A stretch of 45,549 bases of DNA from Jatrophihabitans sp. (GTDB lineage Bacteria > Actinomycetota > Actinomycetes > Mycobacteriales > Jatrophihabitantaceae): assembly GCA_025963285.1 (NCBI GenBank), contig JAOPUX010000168.1:1-45549 (forward strand), written 5' to 3'. Each line of letters starts with the position of its first letter. The first letter of the stretch is position 1. The notes under the pieces were generated by a model that saw nothing but the letters and a program-made list of their open reading frames with translations, had not been told where the DNA came from and did no database searches. A program made the translations under genes and the position numbers. This document shows positions 34,120-41,478 of this stretch, in pieces.

Positions 34120-34533
34120 TCAGTTCGGCAGAACGACCATCGTGCCCGTCTGACCCTGCCGGACGTGCAGCGTGCAGACGAACTGGTACTTGCCCGGGCT
34201 CGGGGCGGTAAACGTGGCCTCGGCCTTCTGCCCCTGACCCGAGACCAGTGGCACGAAGTCGGCCGGGAAGGAGGTCAGCGACCAGTTGTGCGGCGCTCCG
34301 GTGCCCGTGTGCACCAGGACGATCCGCACCTTGCCGGGGTGGACGTAGATCGTCGACGGGATGAAGCGGAAGTCGTCGGTGGCCTCGATTGTCACGGTCT
34401 GCACGCCCGCCACTGCCGAGGCCGTCGCGCTGCCGGTGTGCGGGCGGCGGTTCACCGGGCTGCTGCGCGAGCAGGCGACGAGCGTGACCAGTAGCAGCAC
34501 CGCTGCACCGAGAAGAGCGAGGCGACGGGGCAT
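34120..34533 (-). CDS. Cupredoxin-like lipoprotein
   Basis: 137 residues. A lipobox (LVTLVAC) near residue 21 predicts lipid attachment after signal peptide removal. The beta-sandwich has a plastocyanin-like copper site: His in APHNW, then C-T-L-H and a Met nine residues after that Cys's His region (VRQGQTGTM). It should bind copper outside the membrane for electron transfer or copper handling. No homologue sits here in the M. tuberculosis block. ATG 34533 lacks a good ribosome binding site. Confidence 0.85.
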   Translation of the reverse strand: MPRRLALLGAAVLLLVTLVACSRSSPVNRRPHTGSATASAVAGVQTVTIEATDDFRFIPSTIYVHPGKVRIVLVHTGTGAPHNWSLTSFPADFVPLVSGQGQKAEATFTAPSPGKYQFVCTLHVRQGQTGTMVVLPN

Positions 34534-34617
34534 AGGAGGACGGTACCCGGCGCCAGTCAGCGCCCCGCCCGACCGCTCAGCTCTCGACGGGCCGCGGCAG
34601 GGCGGCCCGTCAACTGC

Positions 34618-35289
34618 TCAACGGCGGCGGCCGATGAGGTGTGGCGGCAGCGGCCGCTGGCGGTCGGTGTCCCAGGGCAGCGCCCAGCCGCCGAGCGTGA
34701 GCAGCCGGTCGAGCAGCCCAGCGGTGAATCCCCAGATGAAGAGGCCGTCGACCTCGAAGCCTGGCCCGAGCCAGCCGGAGGGGTGCAGCACCCGGAACCT
34801 GTTGGCCGGATCGACGAGCCGGGCGATCGGCACGACGACGGCCTGCGCCACCTCGGCCGGATCGACGGGCGCCACCGGATGGGGCTCGCGCCACCAGGCC
34901 AGCACCGGCGCGACCACGAAGCCGGTGACGGGGATGAAGATCGACGGCAGCTCGGCGACGACCAGGACCGAGGCCGGGTCCAGGCCGACCTCCTCCTGCG
35001 CCTCACGCAGTGCCGCTGCCACGTGGCTGGCGTCGGTCGGGTCGACCGCACCGCCCGGGAAGGCGGCCTGCGAGGCGTGGTTGCGCATGTCCTCCGCGCG
35101 CTGGATCACCAGCAGCGCCGGGCCGTCGCCGGAGTCGCCCACCACTATCAGCACCGCCGACTCGCGGCCGCTGCCGTCCTCCGGAGGGAGGAACATCGAG
35201 AGCTCCTCGGCCTCCAGGGTGCGGGCAGCCAGGGCCAGCGGACGCAGCCACTCCGGCAGGTCGGCCTCGTCGGCCCAGAGCTCGCTCAC
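34618..35289 (-). CDS. CoA-type Nudix hydrolase, Rv3672c-like
   Basis: 223 residues. [20 protein letters not shown] is the CoA-pyrophosphatase signature that precedes the Nudix box; the box reads [12 protein letters not shown] then [11 protein letters not shown], so REAQEE is intact while the first box Glu is Asp. It should hydrolyse CoA or its derivatives to phosphopantetheine and adenosine 3',5'-bisphosphate. GTG start shares GTGA with the upstream nth stop. Confidence 0.88.
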   Translation of the reverse strand: MSELWADEADLPEWLRPLALAARTLEAEELSMFLPPEDGSGRESAVLIVVGDSGDGPALLVIQRAEDMRNHASQAAFPGGAVDPTDASHVAAALREAQEEVGLDPASVLVVAELPSIFIPVTGFVVAPVLAWWREPHPVAPVDPAEVAQAVVVPIARLVDPANRFRVLHPSGWLGPGFEVDGLFIWGFTAGLLDRLLTLGGWALPWDTDRQRPLPPHLIGRRR

Positions 35290-36014
35290 GAGAGCGGGCC
35301 GGCGAAGTCGGCGTCGGTCTTGACCAGCTTCTGCGCCAGGACCGGGTCGGTGGGGCCCTCACCGTAGGCGGGGCAGAGCGAGGCCAAGGGGCAGACGCCG
35401 CAGGCTGGCTTGCGGGCATGGCACATCCGCCGGCCGTGCCAGATGATGCGCTGGCTCATGATCGTCCACTCCGACTTCGGGACGAGCGCGGCGATGGCGT
35501 GCTCGACCTTGACCGGATCCGTCTCCTCGGTCCACTGCCAGCGGCGCACCAGGCGCCCGACATGGGTGTCGACCGTGATCCCCGGGATCCCGAAGGCCTC
35601 ACCGAGGATCACGTTGGCCGTCTTGCGACCGAAGCCGGGCAGCGTGACCAGCTCGTCGAGCGTGCGGGGCACCTCGCCGTCGAAACGATCGACGAGCTGC
35701 TGGCCGAGGTTGATCAGCGAGCTGGTCTTGTTGCGGAAGAAGCCGGTGGGGCGCACCTGCTCCTCCAGCACCGCGCGATCGGCCTGGGCGTAGTCGGCTG
35801 CAGTCCGGTACTGCCGGAAGAGCACGGGGGTGACTTCGTTGACCCGCTTGTCGGTGCACTGGGCCGACAGGATCGTGGCCACCGACAGCTCCAGCGGGGT
35901 GGTGAAGTCGAGCTCGCAGTGCGCCTGCGGGTAGAGCAGCCCGAGCTCGCGGACGATCCGCCGCGCCCGACGGGTGCGGGCCAGTGGGGTCTCGGCGAGG
36001 ACGCGTGCGGGCAT
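35286..36014 (-). CDS. nth: Endonuclease III
   Basis: 242 residues. [26 protein letters not shown] (Lys nucleophile in the helix-hairpin-helix) and TVDTHVGRL (catalytic Asp) identify a bifunctional DNA glycosylase/AP lyase that removes oxidised pyrimidines. Four Cys in C-x6-C-x2-C-x5-C spacing near the end ([17 protein letters not shown]) bind the [4Fe-4S] cluster. Same position as Rv3674c; the TlpA-like gene that lies between it and the Nudix gene in M. tuberculosis is absent. Confidence 0.95.
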   Translation of the reverse strand: MPARVLAETPLARTRRARRIVRELGLLYPQAHCELDFTTPLELSVATILSAQCTDKRVNEVTPVLFRQYRTAADYAQADRAVLEEQVRPTGFFRNKTSSLINLGQQLVDRFDGEVPRTLDELVTLPGFGRKTANVILGEAFGIPGITVDTHVGRLVRRWQWTEETDPVKVEHAIAALVPKSEWTIMSQRIIWHGRRMCHARKPACGVCPLASLCPAYGEGPTDPVLAQKLVKTDADFAGPLS

Positions 36015-36097
36015 GTGCCCAGCCTACGAGGCTCGTCCGACAGGCTCCGGCCGGTCGACGGCCCCCCGACCGCCCGATGGGGCACAATCGGAAGGCG

Positions 36098-36334
36098 ATG
36101 ATCGGACTCCTGGTACTGGCCTTCCCGTTCGTGCTGCTCGCCTTCATGCTCCTGATGGGCAAGGTCGAGGAGCCGTTGAGCCGCGTGGCCGTCGAGCGCG
36201 AGATCGAGCAGTTCCTAGACGACGCCAACCCCGACGAGATCGACACCTTCATCCGGGAGGGCACCGACAGCGGCCTCTCCCGGTTCCGTCAGCGCCTCGG
36301 TCGGGGGCTTCGTCGACGCTCTCGGGGCCAGTGA
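36098..36334 (+). CDS. Small membrane protein, Rv3675-like
   Basis: 78 residues: one N-terminal helix (LLVLAFPFVLLAFMLLMG), then a helical, acidic segment (EREIEQFLD, DEIDTFIREG) and an Arg-rich end. Found before crp in many actinobacteria; function unknown. GGAAGG three bases before ATG 36098 decides the start over an in-frame ATG at 36077. Confidence 0.75.
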   Translation: MIGLLVLAFPFVLLAFMLLMGKVEEPLSRVAVEREIEQFLDDANPDEIDTFIREGTDSGLSRFRQRLGRGLRRRSRGQ

Positions 36335-36376
36335 CCTCAACGCTCGATCGGCCAGTGCCCTAGACTCGCCACCAGG

Positions 36377-36392
36377 TGTGATCCGGCTCGCA
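36377..36392. promoter_or_regulatory. Probable CRP-binding site before crp
   Basis: TGTGA-N6-TCGCA matches nine of ten positions of the CRP consensus TGTGA-N6-TCACA, 26 bp before the crp start. TAGACT (36361-36366) is a candidate -10, so bound Crp would sit just after the transcription start, suggesting self-repression. Confidence 0.6.
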
Positions 36393-36418
36393 GGTGCGAG
36401 CTGTGTGAAGGAGCAGAC

Positions 36419-37093
36419 GTGGACGAGATTCTGCGCAGGGCTGGCTTATTCCAGGGCGTGGACCCGGAGTCGGTCGAGGCGCTCGCTGACGAGTTCGAAA
36501 TCATCGACGCGCCGCGAGGCACGACCCTCTTCACCGAAGGTGAGCCCGGCGAGAGCCTTTACATCGTGCTGTCGGGCAAGGTGAAGCTCGGTCGTCGTTC
36601 GTCGGACGGTCGGGAGAACCTCGTGGCGGTCATGGGCCCGTCGGACCAGTTCGGTGAGCTCTCGCTCTTCGACCCCGGCCCCCGCACCGCCACGGCCACC
36701 GTGGTCACCGACGCCCGCGTCGCTCGGCTGCCGAAGCAGGCGCTGCAGAAGTGGGTGCAGGACCGCCCGCAGATTGCGATGCAGCTGCTGCGCGTCGTGG
36801 CGCGCCGGCTGCGTCGCACGAACACGATGCTCGCCGACCTGATCTTCGTCGATGTCCCCGGCCGCGTCGCCAAGCAGCTGCTCCAGCTGGCGCAGCGCTT
36901 CGGCTCGGTCGACGGCGGCCAGCTGCGCGTCACCCACGACCTCACCCAGGAGGAGCTGGCCCAGCTCGTCGGGGCCTCCCGCGAGACCGTGAACAAGGCG
37001 CTGGCCGACTTCGCCTCACGCGGCTGGCTGCGCCTGGAGGGCAAGAGCGTCGTGATCCTCGACCGCGAGCGTCTGGCCCGCCGCGCCCGCTAG
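36419..37093 (+). CDS. crp: Cyclic-AMP receptor protein family regulator
   Basis: 224 residues. The cyclic-nucleotide-binding domain (about 5-120) contains [18 protein letters not shown], nearly the phosphate-binding cassette of M. tuberculosis Crp (Rv3676). A helix-turn-helix follows ([20 protein letters not shown]) with the Arg-Glu-Thr recognition segment that fits TGTGA half-sites. GTG 36419 has AAGGAG six bases upstream. The binding-site candidate just upstream suggests autoregulation. Confidence 0.93.
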   Translation: MDEILRRAGLFQGVDPESVEALADEFEIIDAPRGTTLFTEGEPGESLYIVLSGKVKLGRRSSDGRENLVAVMGPSDQFGELSLFDPGPRTATATVVTDARVARLPKQALQKWVQDRPQIAMQLLRVVARRLRRTNTMLADLIFVDVPGRVAKQLLQLAQRFGSVDGGQLRVTHDLTQEELAQLVGASRETVNKALADFASRGWLRLEGKSVVILDRERLARRAR

Positions 37094-37100
37094 TTCCTCC

Positions 37101-37147
37101 GATTGTGCAACTCTCACCGCCCTGACAGCGGCAGGAGTTGCACGATC
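37101..37147. repeat. 47-bp palindromic repeat, copy 2
   Basis: Outer arms GATTGTGCAACT / AGTTGCACGATC and inner CCGC/GCGG around CCTGACA. Same length and layout as the copy at 30673-30719. It fills the gap between the converging crp and hydrolase stops, so a two-way terminator is likely. Confidence 0.85.
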
Positions 37148-37150
37148 GCG

Positions 37151-37942
37151 TCAGTGAGCGCGCAGGTAAGCCAGCTGGGCCTCGACAGAGACCTCCGCCG
37201 CATCCCAGAGCGCCTCGTCCACGTCCACGTAGACGCGCTCCACGACGGCCCGCGCTGAGGCCTCCGGTCCCAGGGCGGCCACAGCGGCCCGCACCTGGTC
37301 GAGGCGCTGCTCGCGATGGTCCAGGTAGAACTGCGCCACCTCGCCGGCGTGCTCGAGCACCGGGCCGTGGCCGGGCAGCACCGTCAGGTCGCCCAGCTCC
37401 CGCAGCCGCCGCAGCGAGGCCAGGTAGCTGCCGAGGTCGCCGTCCGGGAAGGCCACCACGGTGGTGCCGCGGCCCAGGATCGTGTCCCCGGTGAGCACGG
37501 CCCCGGCGGTGCCGTCGGAGTCGGCGATCACGAACGACGCGGAGTCGGCCGAGTGGCCGGGCGTGGCCCAGATCTGGATCCGCAGCCCGGCAGCCTCGAC
37601 GACCTCGCCGTCGGCAAAGGCCGCGCCGCCGATGCAGAGCTTCGGATCGACGCCACGCACGGGCGCACCGGTCAGCTCGTGGACGCGGGCGGCCACCTGG
37701 CAGTGGTCGTAGTGACCGTGGGTGAGCAGCACTGCCTCGACCGACCCTGCCGCCGCCAGGACCGTCTCCAGATGGGTCTGGTCCTCCTGGCCCGGGTCGA
37801 CGAGCACGGTGCGGTCGGTGCCGGGCGCACGCAGCAGCCAGGTGTTCGTGCCGTCGAGCGTCATGAGTCCGGGGTTGCTCTGCAGCACCAGCGACGCGTA
37901 CGGCGTGACCGTGACCAGCTGCTCGTAGACCGGTGCCGTCAT
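37151..37942 (-). CDS. Metallo-beta-lactamase-fold hydrolase, Rv3677c-like
   Basis: 263 residues. THGHYDH (His75, His77, Asp79, His80) is the dinuclear metal site, with ATPGHSADS, LTGDTILG and LPGHGPVL supplying the other ligands. The C-terminal helical part resembles LACTB2-type hydrolases. The substrate is unknown; RNA or thioesters are hydrolysed by relatives. ATG 37942 shares ATGA with the Nudix gene. Confidence 0.88.
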   Translation of the reverse strand: MTAPVYEQLVTVTPYASLVLQSNPGLMTLDGTNTWLLRAPGTDRTVLVDPGQEDQTHLETVLAAAGSVEAVLLTHGHYDHCQVAARVHELTGAPVRGVDPKLCIGGAAFADGEVVEAAGLRIQIWATPGHSADSASFVIADSDGTAGAVLTGDTILGRGTTVVAFPDGDLGSYLASLRRLRELGDLTVLPGHGPVLEHAGEVAQFYLDHREQRLDQVRAAVAALGPEASARAVVERVYVDVDEALWDAAEVSVEAQLAYLRAH

Positions 37943-38730
37943 CGCCCGCCGCCGGTCGCGCGCGGGAGCAGGAACGACGAGCCGTCGGGCAGGTCGGCGC
38001 GGTAGCCGCCGTCGGGCCCCGCCGTGATCTTCGGCTGCACCGCCTCGAGCGAGCGGCCCTCCGACGCGGCCAGCGCCTCGGCCACCGTCTCGAACGGCAC
38101 CAGGGAGGCGAGGGTGGCCAGGGTGGGCGGCAGCATGATCCGCTCCCCGCGCTGCGCCGCCTCCAGGGCCGCGCCCACCCCGACCCACGACGCCGACGAG
38201 GACTCACTCGTGACGTCCTGGGCCTCGGCCCCGTCGGGCAGCGCACCGACGAAGAAGTGCGTGTCGTAGCGGCGCACCTCCCCCACCGGGGTGATCCACC
38301 GCGACCACGGCCGAAGCCCCTCGGCATCGAGCACCAGGTCGTTACTTCGCAGCAGCTGGCCGAAGCCGATCCGCCCGGCCTCGACGTCGGTGCGGGCGCC
38401 GGAGAGGTCGGCCACCGGGATCGACAGCAGCACTCCCGTCTCCTCGAAGGTCTCCCGCACCGCTGCGCCTAGCAGCACCCTGGCCCGGGCCTCGTCGCAG
38501 CCGAACCGGCTCGCGGTCAGCGCCACACCGCCCGGCGCGAAGGGCAGCTCGGCGTCGGCCTCGTCGACCCGGCCGCCGGGGAAGACGGAGGCACCCGCAG
38601 CGAAGGCCATCCCGCGGACCCGGGTCAGCAGCCACGTCTCCAGCCCCTGGTCACTGTCCCGCAGCAGCACCACAGTCGAGGCGTCGCGCACCGGGACGTC
38701 GGCGTTGGCGACGGCGTCGAAGGCACTCAT
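37939..38730 (-). CDS. Nudix hydrolase, NUDT19-like
   Basis: 263 residues. FPGGRVDEAD and, after an insertion, GAAVRETFEETGVLL make an interrupted Nudix box as in NUDT19/RP2p proteins. RELATED enzymes act on acyl-CoA or nucleotide diphosphates. It lies between the RidA and metallo-hydrolase genes, spaced 16 bp from the first and overlapping the second, so the three form one operon. GGCGGAGA precedes ATG 38730. Confidence 0.85.
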   Translation of the reverse strand: MSAFDAVANADVPVRDASTVVLLRDSDQGLETWLLTRVRGMAFAAGASVFPGGRVDEADAELPFAPGGVALTASRFGCDEARARVLLGAAVRETFEETGVLLSIPVADLSGARTDVEAGRIGFGQLLRSNDLVLDAEGLRPWSRWITPVGEVRRYDTHFFVGALPDGAEAQDVTSESSSASWVGVGAALEAAQRGERIMLPPTLATLASLVPFETVAEALAASEGRSLEAVQPKITAGPDGGYRADLPDGSSFLLPRATGGGR

Positions 38731-38746
38731 CGGTCTCCGCCCGCGC

Positions 38747-39205
38747 TCATGCGACCTCGACGATCAGTTCGACCTCGACCGGCACGTCCAGCGGCAGCGC
38801 CGCGACACCAACGGCCGAGCGGGCGTGCCTGCCAGTGTCGCCGAAGATCTCGCCGAGCAGTTCGCTGGCGCCGTTGACCACCGCGGGCTGGCCGGTGAAG
38901 GACGGGTCCGAGGCCACGAAGCCCACCACCTTCACCACCCGGACCACCGAGTCGAGCCCCACGAGCGCATCGACGGCGGCCAGCGCGTTGAGCGCGCACT
39001 GGCGGGCGTCGAGGTAGGCGTCCTCCGGGCTCACCCCGGCCCCCACCTTGCCGGTGCGAGGGATGGCACCGTCGACCGCAGGCAGCTGCCCGGAGGTGAA
39101 GACGAGCGAACCGGAGCGCACCGCCGGGACGTACGCGGCGAGCGGCGGGACGACGGAGGGCAGGGTGATGCCGAGCTCAGCGAGCCGGGCGAGCGGGGTA
39201 GCCAC
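38747..39205 (-). CDS. RidA family protein, Rv3678c-like
   Basis: 152 residues. VFTSGQLPA, GASELLGEIFGD and RSAVGVAALPLDVPVEVE are family segments; a trimer with enamine/imine deaminase activity is typical, but the Arg of the canonical active site (usually ...RxxxGV before the end) is only tentatively the one in RSAVGV. GTG 39205 is taken because the seven-codon extension upstream crosses the promoter of the divergent ATPase gene. Confidence 0.85.
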   Translation of the reverse strand: MATPLARLAELGITLPSVVPPLAAYVPAVRSGSLVFTSGQLPAVDGAIPRTGKVGAGVSPEDAYLDARQCALNALAAVDALVGLDSVVRVVKVVGFVASDPSFTGQPAVVNGASELLGEIFGDTGRHARSAVGVAALPLDVPVEVELIVEVA

Positions 39206-39227
39206 CCGATCACCGTAGCGGCGCAAC

Positions 39228-39233
39228 TAGGCT
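39228..39233 (+). promoter_or_regulatory. Candidate -10 box for the ArsA-like pair
   Basis: TAGGCT six bases before ATG 39240, no ribosome binding site; suits a leaderless transcript. Confidence 0.45.
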
Positions 39234-39239
39234 GACGGG

Positions 39240-40268
39240 ATGCCCACTCGGACCGCGGCACTGGATGCCGGCGCGCAGCTGGCCCCCGCGATCTCGCGAA
39301 AGGCCCGGCTGCACGTCGTCAGCGGCAAGGGTGGCACCGGCAAGACCACGGTCGCGGCGGCACTCGCCCTGGCCCTGACCGCGGGCGGGCACAAGGTGCT
39401 GCTCATCGAGGTCGAGGGGCGGCAGGCCATCGCGCAGCTCTTCGACCAGCCCGCGCTGCCCTACGAGGAGCGACGGCTGGCCACGACCCCCGGCGGCGGA
39501 TCGCTGTGGGGGCTGGCCATCGACGCCGAGCAGGCGATGATCGAGTACCTCGACATGTTCTACGGACTGAAACGATCGGCGCGAGGCCTGAAGAAGATGG
39601 GCGCGGTCGACTTCGTCACCACGCTCGCCCCCGGCCTGCGCGACGTGCTGCTCACCGGCAAGGTGAAGGAGTCGGTGACGCGCACCGAGTCCGACGGTCA
39701 CCACGCCTACGACGCCGTGGTGCTCGACGCCCCGCCCACCGGCCGCATCACCAAGTTCCTGGACGCGACGAAAGAGGTCGCCAGCCTCACCAAGATCGGC
39801 CCGATCAACCGCCAGAGCGATGGTGTGATCAAGCTGCTGCACGGTTCGCAGACCGCCGTCCACCTCGTGACGCTGCTGGAGGAGATGCCGGTGCAGGAGA
39901 CCATCGACGCGGTCGGCGACCTCACCGCCAATGGCTTCACCGTGGGCAGCATCGTCGTCAACCGGGCCCGTCCGGCCCTGATCGAGGCGAGCATGCTCGG
40001 CCCGGACAACGCCGTGGACCCCAAGGCCATCGCCGCCGGGCTCCGCAAGGCCAACCTGCCGCCGGCGCTGGCGCCCTCGCTCGCCGAGGAGATGACGGCC
40101 TACGCGGACCGGCTCGAGCTGCAGGCGGAGAACGCGGCCCGGCTCGACGCCGTCGACATCCCCCGGATCACGCTGCCGGACCTCAACCCGCCCGTCGAGC
40201 TCGGCGAGCTGAACGAGCTGGCGGCCTGCTTCCTGAGCACGCCGGCGCCCGCTGGAATCGACGCATGA
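39240..40268 (+). CDS. ArsA/GET3-like ATPase, first of pair (Rv3679-like)
   Basis: 342 residues. GKGGTGKTT is the deviant Walker A of the ArsA/Get3/MinD class; VVLDAPPTGRI is switch II. The segment with EVEGRQAIAQLF takes the place of switch I. It should form a complex with the next protein: in M. tuberculosis Rv3679 and Rv3680 act together and influence tolerance to glycerol-derived and nitrosative stress. There are no arsenic genes nearby. Confidence 0.9.
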   Translation: MPTRTAALDAGAQLAPAISRKARLHVVSGKGGTGKTTVAAALALALTAGGHKVLLIEVEGRQAIAQLFDQPALPYEERRLATTPGGGSLWGLAIDAEQAMIEYLDMFYGLKRSARGLKKMGAVDFVTTLAPGLRDVLLTGKVKESVTRTESDGHHAYDAVVLDAPPTGRITKFLDATKEVASLTKIGPINRQSDGVIKLLHGSQTAVHLVTLLEEMPVQETIDAVGDLTANGFTVGSIVVNRARPALIEASMLGPDNAVDPKAIAAGLRKANLPPALAPSLAEEMTAYADRLELQAENAARLDAVDIPRITLPDLNPPVELGELNELAACFLSTPAPAGIDA

Positions 40269-41404
40269 CCGCCGCCAGGAACAAGCCGCTCGACCTGGCC
40301 GCGCTCGTCCGCGATCCGAGCACCCGCGTGGTGGTCACCTGCGGCAGCGGCGGCGTGGGCAAGACCACCACGGCCGCGGCCATGGCCATGCTGGGCGCGG
40401 AGTCCGGCCGCCGCACCGTCGTGCTCACCATCGACCCGGCCCGCCGGCTGGCGCAGTCGATGGGACTCACCGAACTCGACAACACCCCACGCGAGGTCGT
40501 CGGCGTCGGGGGTGGCCAGCTCTTCGCGATGATGCTCGACATGAAGCGCACGTTCGACGACGTGGTGCTGGAGCACTCGACGCCCGAGCGCGCCGAGGCG
40601 ATCTTCGCCAACCCGTTCTACCAGTCGCTCTCGTCCTCCTTCGCCGGTACGCAGGAGTACATGGCGATGGAGAAGCTGGGCCAGCTCGTCGCCGCCGACG
40701 AGTGGGACCTGATCGTCGTCGACACCCCGCCGTCGCGCTCGGCACTGGACTTCCTCGACGCACCGAACCGGCTCGGCCGCTTCCTCGACGGCCGGATGAT
40801 CCGCGTGCTCACCGCCCCGGCACGTGCCGGTGGCCGTACCGGCCTGAAAGTGATGACGGCCGGCATCGGCGTCTTCGCCAAGGTCTTCAGCCGGGTGCTG
40901 GGCGGTGACCTGATCCGCGACCTCTCCGCCTTCGTCTCCGCGCTCGAGTCGATGTTCGGCGGGTTCCGCGAGCGTGCCCAGCAGACCTACGAGCTGCTCA
41001 AGGCGCCCGGCACGTCGTTCGTCGTGGTGGCCGCCCCGGAGCCGGACGCGCTGCGCGAGGCCTCCTACTTCGTCGAGCGGCTCTCGGCCGAGCACATGCC
41101 GCTGGCCGGCCTCGTGGTCAACCGGATGCACTACACGGTGGGTGAGGAGCCCTTCGCCGCGGCGCGGGCCGAGGCCGCCGCCGAGACGCTCGCGGCCAAG
41201 AACGACCCCACCCTGGCCCTGACGATCGCGGCGCTGCGGGTGCACGCGGAGGTGGCGGGGGCGGCGGAGCACGACGCCCGGATGGCCAAGCGGTTCAGCG
41301 CTGCCCATCCCGGGGTGCCCACCGTGGCCGTGCCAGCGCTGCCCGCCGACGTCCACGATCTGGACGGGCTGCGCCGGATCGGCGAGCTGCTCAGCCCGGC
41401 CTGA
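40265..41404 (+). CDS. ArsA/GET3-like ATPase, second of pair (Rv3680-like)
   Basis: 379 residues. CGSGGVGKTTTAAAMA is Walker A, TIDPARRLAQSMG switch I and VVDTPPSRSALDFLDA switch II, all closer to canonical ArsA than the first member. The helical middle (about 120-230) probably forms the hydrophobic groove region. ATG 40265 overlaps the partner by ATGA, which fits equal production of the two subunits. Confidence 0.92.
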   Translation: MTAARNKPLDLAALVRDPSTRVVVTCGSGGVGKTTTAAAMAMLGAESGRRTVVLTIDPARRLAQSMGLTELDNTPREVVGVGGGQLFAMMLDMKRTFDDVVLEHSTPERAEAIFANPFYQSLSSSFAGTQEYMAMEKLGQLVAADEWDLIVVDTPPSRSALDFLDAPNRLGRFLDGRMIRVLTAPARAGGRTGLKVMTAGIGVFAKVFSRVLGGDLIRDLSAFVSALESMFGGFRERAQQTYELLKAPGTSFVVVAAPEPDALREASYFVERLSAEHMPLAGLVVNRMHYTVGEEPFAAARAEAAAETLAAKNDPTLALTIAALRVHAEVAGAAEHDARMAKRFSAAHPGVPTVAVPALPADVHDLDGLRRIGELLSPA

Positions 41405-41464
41405 CCCAGCGCACAGGCTGAGGCGCAGCCACGGGCGCCGGTCGGGGGACCTCATTTCGCCCCG

Positions 41465-41470
41465 TATCGT
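41465..41470 (+). promoter_or_regulatory. Candidate -10 box for the penicillin-binding protein gene
   Basis: TATCGT, eight bases before GTG 41479, in the 74-bp gap where whiB4 would be expected. Confidence 0.4.
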
Positions 41471-41478
41471 GGTATCCC

